Positions 35,818 to 47,881 of a stretch of 64,000 nucleotides of DNA are shown here, piece after piece (the first letter of the stretch is position 1; each line of letters starts with the position of its first letter). A program made the translations under genes and the position numbers. Source of the DNA: Phaeosaccion multiseriatum (taxonomy: Eukaryota; Ochrophyta, other classes); assembly GCA_965112735.1 (NCBI GenBank), contig OZ218957.1, positions 2,666,001 through 2,730,000 on the forward strand, given 5' to 3'. Below the pieces are notes generated by a model, which had not been told where the DNA came from, made no database searches, and saw only the letters and a list, made by a program, of their open reading frames with translations.

Positions 35818-38800
35818 GCACACGCAGCTTCTCGATGAGGTAAAGGCCTCTACTCTGTCCACTCTTGTCGAGCGAGAAGAGGAGGAGCAGCGCCTCGAGG
35901 CAGAGCTTGAGGGGAGAGGGGAGGAGGTCAGAGGGCTCACGGCGGCACTGCAAGGGAGGGGACTGGCGTTGGCGCTCTGTCAGCAGAGGGGCAGGGACAG
36001 GTGCCTGCAGGTGAGAGTAGGGTTGAGGACGGAGGGAGGGTGGGAGGGAGGGGTAGACGTGTGCCCAGAGGTGGAGAGAAAGGGAGATGGAGGGGGTCGC
36101 CGCTCCGGCTGCGATGTTTGTTGCGTCTGTCTTCTCCGTATCATGACGTCACAAATGGATGGCAAACACGCACCCTCCCTCAACCTTTTTCCTTCCCCCC
36201 TCCACCCTCCCATCCCTCCACCCTCCACCCTCCCTATCTCCCTCCCTCCCTCCCTCCCTATCTCCCTCCCTTCCTCCCTACAGGCTAAGGTGTTTCAACA
36301 ATGGCGATGGTCTGTGGAGAAAAGCAAGAAGCGCCGCTCCGTGCTGGGGCGTGCACTACAGGCAAGGCAGAGGAGGAGACAGGGCGTGGAGCGATTGGCG
36401 TTTCAGAAATGGAGGCTTGTAAATAAAGAGAGCGAGGAGGAGGAGAAACGGGGATGGCAGCAGAGGGAGAGGCACTCACTGCACTTACGGGGGGCGAGGA
36501 GTGTGTCGAGGCTGCTGGGCAGGGCGAGGAAGAGGCGGCTCAATAAGGGGCTGATGCAGTTTCGGGCCGAGGTGGAGAGGTTTCAGAGGCGGAGCGGGGC
36601 GGTTCAGGTGCAGAAGGAGCGTATTCAGCTGCAGGAGCGAGCTGAGGAGGAGCGGATTCAGGGGCAGGAGGAGAGGATTCGGGAAAGGAGGAGGGGTGGG
36701 GCGTGGCTGGTGTACAGCGTACTTCTACGGCTGAGGGAGCGGCGACTGCGGCAGGGAATGGAGCGGTTGGTCATCCGCTGCTGGCAGGAGGGGCGGCGGA
36801 GGGAGGAGGAGGCGGAGAGGGACAGAGCCGGCAGGGAGAGGAGGAGGGAAAGGGGTGCGCACGTGATGGTGCGCGCACTAGCCCAGGTTGTCCGACGGCG
36901 GCGGGGAGAAGCTTTTGGGCGGATGGAGGCCTACGGGCGCGGGCAGGCGCGCCTGGAGGACAGAGCACTGGCACTCACGCGCAGGGTAAAGGTGCGTGGC
37001 TGGGGTGATGGGTGGCTGGGGTGGGCGTGCCTTGGCTGGGGTAGGTGGGTGCGTGCGTGGGTGCGTGGGAGAGTGAGTGGGTGGGTGGGTGGGGTTGATG
37101 GGGAGGGTGGTTGAGTGGGTGGGTGGGCGCCTGTGTAGAGGAGCCGTTTGTGTGTGCTTCTTTGGAACCTTCCTCACATACTACTATTTCCCTCTCACCT
37201 CCCCTCCCTCCTCTCACCTCAACTCCAGGCCCGCAGCGAACGTTCTTTGCTGCGGACCGTTCTCTCCCGGTGGGGCCGCTTCTCTGCCGGCCAGCGGAGG
37301 AGCTGTCTCCTCCTAGCCAGGCTCGTCGGTCGAGTGCACCGATCGACCCTCAGAGGCGCTCTGAGGCAGTGGAGAGGCAGGGCGAGCAGCCTCAGCAGAG
37401 CCGAAAAGGGGGAGCAAGAGGAGGAGGAGGCCAATGCGCTGAAACTGAAACTACAGCGGCAACAAGAGCTGCAGCAACAAGAGAAGGAGGCCAATGCTCT
37501 GGCACTGGCCAATGCCCACACACTGAACCTCAAACTACAGGCCCAGCAGGCGGGTCTGCTGCTGCTCTGCGGGGCGGTGCGACGCTTGGAGGCTGTCCGA
37601 CAGCAAAGGGACATAGCGAGGGCGTGGAAGGTGCTGCTGAGGGGTGTGCATGTGGGTGGTGGTGGTGGTGGTGGTGGTGGTGGTGGTGGTGGTGGTGGTG
37701 GTGGTGGTGGTGGTGGTGGTGGTGTGGATGTTGTGGACGGGCCTCGGCGGCGGTTGCTGCTGCAGGTGCTGGTCTGTGGGGGGTGGGACAGACTGCGCCG
37801 GAGGAGGCTGGCAGGGGCGCTGGGGGTGTGGAAGAGACACACGGACTCCGAGGTGAGGTAGTGAGGGAGGTACTTCATGATGCAGGGGATGGCAGTGGAT
37901 GGGGGGTGATGGGGGGGTGGGGAAGAGACAGGCTGTAAGAGGGCAGAAGTAGAGAGAGGAAGAGGGTAAGGGACGCGGGCGACCAGGAATGTGTTCATCC
38001 GCTGCAGCACCGCATCGGTCGATACCCCCCCTCTTCTTCCTTCTTCCAGCCCGCCTCTCCCACCCCCTGCATGCTTCCTTTCCCCCCGTTCTGTTGCAAC
38101 GTAACTTGTATGTGGACGTTAACGTGGAGTGAATATGTTGTAACTTGTATGTGGACGTTAACGTGGAGTGTATGTTACCGTTGTAACGTGGGGTGGCGCA
38201 GGCGTTCGAGGAGGTGTGCGAGGAGGTGGAGCAGCTCAGGGCGAGTCAGGACCTTATAACCCAACAGTTGGTGATACAGCAGCAGCAGCAGCACCAGCAG
38301 GAGTACTACCACCACCAGCAGCAGGTACGAAGCCCGTTCACCAGTCCCTCCCCCTCCCCCATTGGGGTGCGTCGCTCGCTCGGGCTCGAGGGAAGCGTCC
38401 GCGGACCTTCTCTTCGGGGGGCAGCAGTTGGTGATACAGACGACGACATATCTCTCCAGTCGCCGCACCACCGTCGGCGGCAGCCGCAACCTCAGCCGCA
38501 GCGGCAGTGGCAACAGTGGCAGGGGCAGAGGCAGGAACAGACCACGGGATCGCTACCTCGTACCTATCCGACACCGCAATTTGAGTTCCAGTTCCAGCCG
38601 GAAGGCCTGTGGCTTGAGCAAGGAGGAGCAGGAGGAGCGCTGGCCTCGCCTAATGGGGGGGATGCGCTTGCTGATGGCGGTGGTGTGGGGGGGGCTCAGT
38701 ATAGAGAGGAGGAGGAGGAGGAGGAGGAGGAGGAGGAGGAGGAGGAGTACGGGAGCCCTAGTCCGGCTTATTGGAGCCCTGTGAGTAGGGGGGGCTCCCG

Positions 38801-40064
38801 CAACATTAGTCCCACCCGCGCGAGAGCGGCAGGAGGAGGGAGAGGGGGAGGAGAAGAAAGAGGAAGAGGAAGAGGAGGAGGAGGTAGAGGCTCCCCACGT
38901 AGGGGTGCCTCACAGGCTCGAGACGACGACGACGAAGACAACCAACATCAGCATCAAGACCAAGAGAACCAACGAGCGGCTATAGCGCTGCTGCGGAGCG
39001 AATGGGTGGAGGAGCGCAACGAACAAGTGGCCCTCGTGATGGGAAGTGGAGCCGTGCGGCGGCAAGGGGAGAGAGCGATGAGGACAGCGCTAGAGGGTTG
39101 GAAGGCAGTCCACGGCGGGCGGAGGCGCGACAAGAGGAGCAACGACATTGAGGCGAGGGTCAAGAAGAGGCGGCAAGTTTCACACGCTCGTACGGCGTTG
39201 GATCGGTGGCTGGAGCGGAGTGAGCAGGCACGCCATCGTAGAGAGGTGGGGGAGTGGTTGGAGGAGTGGGGGAGGAGCAGACGGCTGAGGAGGGTGATGA
39301 GGGTGTGGAAAGGATGGGGGCGACGGGAGGTGGAGACCCGGCTGGCGTTGGGAGATTATGCGGCGAGACACGACTTTGGGGCGAGGGTGGCAGCGCTACG
39401 GGGGTGGTCGGGTCGTGTGAAGGCGAGGAGGGAGAGGCGGAGGGAGAAGGAGAGGGAGAGGGAAAGAGGGGAGGAGAGCACGAGGAGGGCGGTGGGGGGC
39501 TTGGCGACGCTCGTGAGAATAAGGAGGGCAAGGGGGAGGTATGAGGGTGTGTGTGGGAGCGTGCGCGAGGCGTGGGTCATCTGGAGGCTGGCCACGGTGG
39601 ACGCTCGGCCTGGGGGGATGGCAGTCCAAGGGGCGCATGGAGGGGCGAGAGGTGATGATGACGACGATGATAGTGCGGATGCTGATGAAGAGGGGGGGAG
39701 GGAGAGGAAGGGGGGCAGGGAGGGGGGCACTAGGAGAGAGGATGAAAGGTCTTCGGAGGGGCACTCCTCTGAGCGGAGGGGGAGTCACAGCCGCAGCTCG
39801 GGAGGAGGAGGTCGTGCGGCAGTTGGTGATGCAGGTATAGCAGGAGCCGCCAAGTGGGGGCTGCAGCAGCAGGAGGAGGAGGAGGAGCAGCAGCAACAGG
39901 GGGAAGAGGAAGAGCAGAAGGAGGTAAGGAGGAGGAGCGAGGCGCTGACCACATTCGCTGAGGTGAGCGTACAGACAACAGCGGCGCAGACACCGGCACC
40001 GGCAGGAATACAAGCAGCAGCCTCCTCCCTGCAGCCGCACAAAGGACCACAAAGGTTGGTGATA

Positions 40065-40095
<31 letters not shown>

Positions 40096-43000
40096 GGGAG
40101 GAGGAGGAGAGGAGACGTTGCATCGCTGACTCACTCGTCCAGGCCATGCTTCGGGGCATGGAAAGGGCGGTGCGCGAGGAGGCAGGGGGGAGGGGGGAGG
40201 GTGAGGATGCTGGTGACGAGTACTATGGTGATGAGCGTGTTGGTCATGTTGGTGATACTCATCATCATGTTGGTGATGGTGATGGGGAGGAGGAGGAGGA
40301 GGAGGAGGGGGAGGCTACGACCCTTGTGGGCATGTCTGTGGTGTCTGACTCGGCCGTAGAGGACCGTCTGAGCCATCTTCTGAGCCGCAGTCACAGCCTT
40401 GCTTCTTCTTCTTCTTCTTCTCCTTCTTCCCCTGGGTGGGGGAGGAACCGAGGAGAAGGAAAAGGAGGAGGGGGAGGAGGAGGAGGAGGAAGAGGAAGAG
40501 GAGGAGGAGGAGGAGGAGGAGGAGGAGGAGGAGGAGGAGGAGGAGGAGGAGGGGCGAAGCAGGCGAAGCTGGGCACGAAGAGGAGGAAGGGGAGTAGGGC
40601 TAGTGGGACAGATACCGGTGTCAGGACCAATGGTGGGAGTATGGGTTTCAGTGCGGTGAATGTGAATGATGCTCTAGCGGGGCTGCTGAGCTCTGGCCCC
40701 GGCTCGGGCTCGTTGGGAGGGTCGCTGGCGGGTGAGCTTGCCCAGCGGATGGGCTGCGAAGGAGTAGGGGTGCTGCAGGTGCGAGTGCGAGTAGCAGGGA
40801 CAGCAGTTGGTGATACAGCAGCATTGCATGGATCAGGGGCAGCAGCAGGGGCAGTAGGGGGGGCACCTGCCGCTGAAGCTTCCGTGTCGGGCAGCGTTCG
40901 AGGAAGAAGGTGAGGGAGGGAGTGAAAGAGTGGGGGAGTGAGTGGGGGGTTGAAGGAGTCAGTGAGTGCACGAGTGATTTTGAAAGAGTGAGGGAGAGAG
41001 TGAGTGAGTGAAAAAGGGAGGAACGAAGAGCGTGAGAGTGAGTGCGTTTGTGAGTGAAAGAAAGAGGGAGGGGATGAGTGGGTGAGTGCGTGCATGAGTG
41101 AGTGCGTGAGTGTGTGTGTGTGCTTTAGCACCCAGAGAGCCGGGCACTACCGAAACAGGACATCGAAGGAACACAAAGAAAGGAGAAGGACATTTCCCCT
41201 CTCTCTCCCTCCCGACAAGACTGACTGATTGTGCTGCTGTGTCTGCCGCACCCGTGCCCGCCTAACGCGTGCCAATATGCCTCTAACACCTGCTTTAAAC
41301 AACGGCTCATACAGTGGGCAAGTGTTGGATGGGCCGTCCGTGAGGAGGGCGGCGGTCTCAGCCGTTACAGAAAACGGACCCAGGGCAGGGCATGGGTACG
41401 TGTGCGTACCTATCTGGTCCACAGAGGAACAGCCGCGGCAGGAGGAGGAGGATGACGACGATGACGATGACGACGAGGAGGAGGAGGCTGGGGTGGGCGC
41501 AAGCAGCAGCACCACTGCCGTCCGTGTGACGTCTGTCCTGGTGGCCATCAGTAACATCAGCAGCAGCAGTAGCGGTAGCAGCAGGCCTGACACCAGCAGT
41601 ACCAGCCATGTGGGGAGCGGCGGCAGTCATATGGGCACCGCGGTAGTCGGTGCTGGCGACGACGTGGGCGGAAACTTCTCCGTGGCGGATGTGGAGCTGC
41701 TCCAGCACGTGGCGGGGCTTGTGGGCGTGGCGGCGGCGGCGGTGGAGGGGGCTCCTCGCTTGGTGGAGGACCAACTCGCTTACTCGGTTGGAGGGGAGGG
41801 AGGGGGGCGGGAGGGAGAGGCCTCGTCTAGAGAAGGATGGGACGCAGGAGGATCTTCTCGAGGAGGAGGGCAGCCGCTTGTCTCGGAAGGCACAGAGAAG
41901 GAGGGCAGGGAGGAGGAGAAGGAGGAGGAGGAACCGCTCTGGGCAGCAAGGAGAAGCGGTCTTGCTGACAGTGGACACAAGGTTCGTAATTGTAACACTT
42001 GAGGCGAGAGAGGACAGAGGGGTGGGACGGGAGAGAGAGGGGCTTGCGAGGTTTGGTCAGGGTATGCCTTACTTCCCTTACACCATGATGTATGAGAGCG
42101 AGAGAGAGAGAGAGGGAGAGGAGGGGGGGGGGGCTGAGAGAGAGAGACAGATAGACAGACAGACAGAGAGGAGGCGAGAGACTAAGAGAGAGAAGGAGAG
42201 AAAGAGGGAGGGAGATGTAGGGACAGACCCTTGCACAGCATGACGTCACTCACCTGCTCTTGAGCGCGCAGTAGAGACGCGATACCAAGCACACTTCCTC
42301 TGACCCAACCCCCCTCGCCCTGCTCCTGCTTCTGCTACTCTGTGCCTATCCATACGCCTCTACGCTTGCTCTGTCCCGTCCCCTTGGTGGAAACGCTCTT
42401 CTTCTTCTTCTTCTTCTTCTTCTTCTTCTTCTTCTTCTTTGCTTTGTTTCCGACTCAGGAGCAGCAAGTGGTCAGCCCCATCCCAAGGGGTGTGCCCACG
42501 ACCCCCCCGGAAACGTCTTCTCGACGCTTCCTGCCCACCACCCCCTTCTCCTCCTCCTCTGCTGCCGCGGCCGCATTTCCTCAGTCGGGCGAGGAGTTGC
42601 AGCCGAGTCGGCGGAAGCAGCAGCAGCGGCAGCGGCAGGATGAGGATGGCGAGGGTTACCGAGTCGAGGAGGAGGAGGAGGAGGAGGAGGAGGAGGAGTA
42701 TCTGAGACTGGAGAGGGAGAGGGAGAGAGAGAGGGCGAGGCTGGAGCAGCAGAGGCAGCGGCAGGAGGAGGCCCTCAGGGAGGAGCTGGAGGCAAGGCTG
42801 CAAGGTGCGCCCAGTACGGGACCCAAGGGGGGGGTGGTTGAGTGGGGTGGGGTGGGGTGGGGTGGGTGTGGTCAGGGCGCATCATACACCCCATTGGACA
42901 GTTTTCTTGCCGAATTTCACGCCCTCTGCTGTATCACCAACTGCTGCTGCTGTTGCTCGCCTTGCCCTCCCCTACCCCCACCCCCCCTGTTCTGTGCTGT

Positions 43001-44101
43001 GCTGTCCTGTCCCATAGAGAGTGAAGAACGACTCCGACGCTCAGAAGCGCATCTGCGGCAGTACGAGCAGCAGCAGCAGCAGCAGCAGCAGGAGTTGTTG
43101 ATACAGCAGCAACAGCAGCAGGAGTTGTTGATGCAGCAGCAGCAGCAGTGGCGACGGCGGCAGATGTCCAGCAGTAGCATAGGCAGTAGCGGCAGCAGCA
43201 GCGGCAGCAACAGCGACTTTCCCGAGAGGATAGAGACAGGGCAACAAGACGGTGCCGGTGGGGCAGAGGCGGAAGCGGAGGCGGAGGCGGAGCGGGAAGA
43301 AGAGGTGCGGCGCCTGCAGAGCGAGCTCGAGGCAGAGAGCGCACGGGGGCTGGCCCTGACCCAGGCAATGGAGCAGCTCTCCAGGTGAGACAGAGGAGAG
43401 AGGGGAGGAGAGGTAGCACAGGAGCCCCGCTGCCCTTCCCTCGCTACACCCGCTGTGACGCCCGCCCACTCTTTGCGCCCTTTCCAAAGCCGTTGCATGT
43501 GCCAAACCAAGCACTATGGTGGGTGTGGTGAGCACTCGCTGTGAACCAAACTACACTGATCCCTCCCCTGCCCGTTTCTGTAGCCTTTTCGTAGAACTAA
43601 CGTGTGTGCTTGTCTGATCCTGGCCCCCGCGTGTACCTTGGAACTAACGTGTACGTGTGTGCATATGTCTGCCTCTGCCCCGCCTGTATCGGCCCCACAG
43701 CGAGCACTCCAGACTGCTAGCGGCGTACAATACGCTGCGGGTGCGCAACGAGGACCTCCGGCGGAGAGTCAGGGCGGTCATGGGGGGTGTGCAGGTGGGT
43801 AGTAGTAGAGGCATATGGGTGGGGGGTTGGAGTAGAGGCGCATGGGTGCGTTTCGTGCCCTCTGCTGCCCTCTGTGCTCTTCTCTCTGGCCTCCGCCCTC
43901 TGCTGCCATCTGCCCTTTCTCTTGCCTCTGCCCTCTGCTGCCATCTGCCAGCCCTCTGTGCTCTACTCACGAAACTTTCGCCGACCTGTGTGTGTGTGTG
44001 TGTGTGTGCGTGCGTGTGCGAAGGGTCTGGCTGCCCTGGAGGTGCGGGAGGTGGAGAGTCTTCTTGGGAGCGGGCACCGGGGCCGGAGCACGGGCAGCTG
44101 A
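26508..44101 (+). CDS. Giant multi-GAF / Sfi1-repeat / coiled-coil protein, 19 exons
   Basis: Exons 26508-27118, 27308-27525, 27856-30014, 30150-30866, 31140-31228, 31450-32305, 32792-32851, 33181-34312, 34664-34809, 35231-35560, 35828-36010, 36284-36991, 37229-37852, 38202-40909, 41315-41981, 42459-42804, 43018-43384, 43701-43794, 44024-44101. All 18 junctions agree in phase; total 12,093 nt, about 4,030 residues. GAF-like segments: residues about 205-680 (LFSLLTERIRAELHAEAAVVYLL, YVPLKGSVVGSLF), 700-960, 975-1300 (VVVGLLHLARKGAPFSAHE across a splice), 1540-1930 (EEVCIPIVSQDGKEVLAVLQL). Residues about 1950-3150 carry Sfi1-type repeats (LAFQKWR, KVFQQWRW, LRQWRGR, LGVWKRH, RVWKGWGRR, ALRGWSGR). 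Another GAF spans exons 14-15 (YVCVPIWS, FSVADVELLQHVAGLVG), then a Gln/Glu-rich coiled coil. It may bind centrin at basal bodies and sense a small ligand. Low-complexity polyG/polyE parts of exons 3 and 14 could hide short introns. Confidence 0.75.
34990..35195 (+). repeat. Intronic (CCCT)n microsatellite
   Basis: A long CCCT run with CTGT variants, immediately upstream of the 3' splice site at 35,229-35,230 of the giant gene. Pyrimidine-only on the sense strand. Confidence 0.92.
37650..37722 (+). repeat. Coding (GGT)n poly-Gly tract
   Basis: In-frame GGT repeat inside exon 13 of the giant gene, encoding about 23 Gly between HV and VDVVDG. Exon frame is open on both sides. Confidence 0.85.
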
Positions 44102-44460
44102 GCTCAATCCCCTGGGTGTGCTATCGAACTCGCACCTTCGATTGAGATAATCAGATAATCAGCCATTGTCAAGTTATGCGAAAATTATGGCACCACTTTC
44201 ATGCTACAGAAACGGATGCCTTCCTCCGCTTTTTTCTTTTTTGCCGTTTCATGCTACAGATGCCTTCCTCCGCTTTTTTGCCGTTTCATGCGTTACGGAA
44301 TCTGTTGCTTTCCGGGAAGGGAAGGCGTTTCATGCGAAATAACCACTTGCCCCACTTAAGTGCTGTTTTCGTGCCGCGCGAACAAACTCTTCCCCTCCAT
44401 CCTCACTTTCCTTAGTTCACTGTCAAGCCGTCTCTTCTCAGCAACAACCAGACAAACATC
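44102..44460. promoter_or_regulatory. Upstream region of the Asp/Cys-rich gene with direct repeat
   Basis: 359 bp between the giant gene and the next start. At 44,197-44,295 TTTCATGCTACAGA and TGCCTTCCTCCGCTTTTTT are duplicated, with a third partial TTTCATGCG. No gene is seen. Likely promoter and 5' leader of the 44,461 gene. Confidence 0.5.
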
Positions 44461-45213
44461 ATGGCATCCGTCGGCGACGATGCGTGGACGGAGTTCCTGA
44501 AGCAGCACCATGCCATAATGCAGTCGCAGAACACGACCGCAGTAGATGCGCTGAGTGGTGGAGATGATGATGATAGCTCAAGCGGCTTTTTAGTATGCCT
44601 TGGACCTGCCTTTGCTTGTGCTTTTGACACTGACTGCTCCGCTTGTTTCGGGGATGATGATGATGATGATGATGATGGGCAGCAGGGTGCCACAAACTCT
44701 ACCTCGACCGGGGATGATGATGACGACTTCTCGATTACCTGCGGGTCTAATGGGTGAGTGATGGGTTCGCCTGTGCTTCACCCCTCCACACCAGAACGCG
44801 CCCTTCTTCCTGCTACTTGTCCCCCGCCGGCCCCTCCGGCCATCCCCACTAGAAAGTCCACTCCACACGCCCCGTCCGCCCACCCCCGCCTACCTAGCGA
44901 GAGAAGCCTCTAACTGCTCTCCTCGGTCGTGCCTGCCTATTGCCTGCCCCTCCTCCATCTTGCACTGCTCAACAGTGCGGTGAGCGCGGAAGGCGTCTGC
45001 GATTTGCTGTCCGAAGACTTGACCTCGGCCTGCAAGGAAAACGACCTCCTCCTGGAGTACTTTGACTGCTTTGTCAACGTACAATGCGGCGAGGATGACG
45101 CGTGCTCCTCTGCGGGGTCCAGTCTGCCTCCCCTCACGCACATGTCCACCCTCGCGCCTGCCCTGCTCGTGGGCCTTCTCTTCTGCAAGGGGCTCATCTT
45201 CCGCGGCGTTTAG
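44461..45213 (+). CDS. Small Asp- and Cys-rich protein with hydrophobic C-terminal tail
   Basis: Not recognised. Exons 44461-44753 and 44976-45213, phase 2, giving 176 residues. Two poly-Asp runs (GAT repeats) alternate with Cys-bearing segments: CLGPAFACAFDTDCSAC, ITCGSNG, GVCDLL, SACKEN, FDCFVNVQCGEDDAC. The C-terminus is SSLPPLTHMSTLAPALLVGLLFCKGLIFRGV, a hydrophobic tail that could be a tail anchor or a GPI-attachment signal. A GPI signal would need an N-terminal signal peptide, and the predicted N-terminus (MASVGDDAWTEFLKQHH) is not one, so either the protein is tail-anchored or the first exon is missing. The even Cys spacing suggests disulfides or metal binding. Confidence 0.65.
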
Positions 45214-45833
45214 GGCGGGGGTAGGGTCGTCTGGCCTGGCTGCGGCGGCTTCAAGCGTCAAGAAGATCGGTTTCTCTCCCTCTTTCTCGGATACCACCGG
45301 ACGGCATGGAGCAGACACGACGGATTGAGGCCCTGCCGCTCTCGGCCAGTCCGGGGCAGTACCAACTCTCAGGCCTGCTGAGGAGGCAGAGGTAGTGATA
45401 CGCTCTCGCTGAGGGAGTAGGGAGTGGAACAGCGATGGAGGAGCTGGCCTGAGCCGGAGGCTTCCTGCCCGGACTTTGTGCTTGGCCAGAACCCCACGCA
45501 TGGCTCTAGTCGGTGCTTCCAGCTGACACTCTTCGTGATACTCGCTGCTTGGGGTCGAGTCAGTAGTAGCTACTGCCGTGGCGTGAGAACGTACACGAGA
45601 TACAAATAAATATTATATATCTACTAAATATATTTATATATTTAGAAGGAACAAAACCAATAGAACAATGAGATCGATACAGCTCCCTTTTCAGTTGAGG
45701 GTGAACTATAATAAGCTCCGACCTCAACGAAGGGAGGAGAGGAGGAACCGTCTTCACTTGACTGAAGTGCCAAACCAGTCAGCACTCCCAGATCCTTGTC
45801 CATTCGCCAAAGGCGACGCACCACTTGCTAGCG
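45214..45833. other. 620-bp convergent intergenic region
   Basis: 3' ends of the Asp/Cys-rich gene and the MYB gene meet here. It contains an AT-rich stretch at 45,600-45,650 (ATATAT, AATAAA-like elements on both strands) suited to polyadenylation. No gene seen. Confidence 0.5.
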
Positions 45834-46176
45834 CTAGGCTAAGAAAGAAGCACATACATCTTCCAGGTTGTCGATTTGGGCGTCAGGGGCGGTAGCAACG
45901 AAGGGGTGCCGGTGCTGATACCATTGCTGCTGCTGCTGCTGCTGCTGGTGGTGCTGCTGCTGCAGTTGGTAGTGAAGCGGCGGCTGCTGCTGCTGCTGCT
46001 GCTGCTGGTGGCGGTACAATTCCTGCTGGAGCTCGTATTGCTGCAGCTCCTCCTGGAGCCCGTGTGGTTGGAGCTGATGCGCACACGCCCAGAGGGATTG
46101 CAAATCGAATAATGTGAGGGTTGCATCTGCCCCTGCTTGTTGTTGTTGTTGTTGTTGGTGCTGTTGTCGGTGTTGG

Positions 46177-46242
<66 letters not shown>

Positions 46243-47881
46243 GGTTGTTGTTGCTGCTGCTGCTGCTGTATCACAAACTGCTGCTCCAGCTGCTCCTGGT
46301 GCTGATGTTGCTGTTGCACCACCAACTCCTGCTGCCCCTGCTCCTGGTGCTGCTGTATCGATTGCTGCTGTTCCTGCTGCCGCGTCTGCTTCTGCTTCTG
46401 CTCCTCCTCCTCCTCCTCCTCCTCCTCCTCCTCCTCCTCTTCCTCCTCCTCCTCCTCCTCCTCCTCCTCCTCCTCCTCCTCCTGCTCCTCCTCCTCCTCC
46501 TCCTCCTCCTGCTGCTGCTGCTTCTGCTTCCTTGTGGCGTGACCAGTCGTCTTGGTGGCATTGCTACCGCTGGCGCTGCGGCTCTTCGTCGTGGCGCGCT
46601 TGTGTCCGGCGCTGTTGTATCTGTTCTTGAGGGCCGTTTCGCTGCGGCAGGCAAAGAGCTTCTTGATGGACTTCCACGAGCCGAGGAGGGACGAGTGCGC
46701 CTCTTCAAGGAGCTGCGAGGAGCGAGGAGGAGGAGGAGGGGGAGGAGGAGGAGGAGGAGGAGGAGGAGGAGGAGGAGGGAGGGGGGGGGGGTAGGAAGAC
46801 AACGCCAAGAGACGAGTGAGTTCAGCGTTTCAAACCCGCGCGCACAGCAAAAGACTCAGGCAGGCCACTCTCTCTCACTTGGACCTCACTGCGCTCGGAG
46901 GCGGCTGGCCTTGCCTGCGCTTCCGTCTGCAGGCCGCGGCAATCACACCTACCTCGTCTTCCTCCTGGGTCCACTCTCCGTGCTTGAGGCAGGGGTCGAG
47001 GTGATTCTCCCACCTCTCTCGCAGCTGCTTGTGCGTTCTTGTCCCGCCCAGGGCTTGCGAGACGAGTCCCCAGTCGTCCACGCCACGTTCCATGCTGCAC
47101 AAGAGGGACGGAGGGAGGGAGGAGAATGTCGCATGGGGCGTGGGAGCCATTGTCAATGCCAAGCGTAGATAGATGTGGGAGGAGGGACGCAGGACGCAGG
47201 GGAAGGACAAGCTTCTAAGGGGGGACTGTGGAGTAGGCCACTCTTCATGCCAGACTGCCCCCCCCGCCATCTTGGCGTTCTGGGAGTCGCAGGGGGTCAC
47301 AGGCGGCGAACTGCTCAGCATTGTCTCTCTCAGCATCACAAGGACCTCTTCTGCTTGCAGAGAGCACACGGAGCGTCCGCGCCATGCGCCATCCTCTTCT
47401 CTACCTCGCTCGCTCACCAGTCTTTAATGCATTGATCTTCCGGCTCCGTGAAGGGCCCTTTGACGAGACCCTTGCTGAGCGTGGTGTTCCACCTCATGCG
47501 ACACTCAGCCGCGGTTCGACTTCCCACACGTGCCGCCCCTGCTCCTCGCTCCGCCACGCTTTTGCGCAGGGCTACGTCCTCAGCCTTGGTCCACCTATTG
47601 CCGAAGTTCACCGCACCTCCAGTGTGCGCGCTTGCCCGGCGTCGTCCGCCTCGTCTCGCCGCCTTCTGCCCCACTGCTGACTTGGCTTTGGCGGCCTTCG
47701 CCTTGCACTGTCGGCCAAGCAGGGCCCGCGCCCGCGCGCGCTTGCCCCCCGCCGAGGCTCCTTCAAATTCCGTCGAGCCGGGGCTCGAGGCGGCAGCAGA
47801 GACAGCAGGAGAGACAACAGCATCACCATCTTCCTCTCCAATAGCTCTGTGTCCCTCTCTGGCTGCTTGTCCGTCCTCCAT
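45834..47881 (-). CDS. Three-repeat MYB-type DNA-binding protein with polyQ/polyE tail
   Basis: Exons (minus strand): 47881-47418, 47094-46953, 46712-45834; phases 2 and 0 agree, giving 494 residues. Residues about 95-250 form MYB/SANT repeats: RWTKAEDVALRKSVAERG...ECRMRWNTTL (first repeat, short in its middle), KGPFTEPEDQC...DDWGLVSQAL...QLRERWENHLDP, and GEWTQEEDE...GSWKSIKKLF...TALKNRYNS. The layout is that of R1R2R3 or SNAPc/CDC5-like MYB factors; it would bind DNA in the nucleus. The tail has a Glu run (CTC repeat on the plus strand, about 46,400-46,510) and a Gln run mostly of CAA codons (TTG repeat, 46,139-46,242), then more Gln-rich sequence. The Ala/Lys-rich N-terminus is probably disordered. 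Confidence 0.85.
46139..46242 (-). repeat. Coding (CAA)n polyglutamine tract
   Basis: TTG repeat on the plus strand, CAA on the sense strand of the MYB gene, encoding a long Gln run. The use of CAA contrasts with the CAG-type Gln runs elsewhere in the window. Confidence 0.9.
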
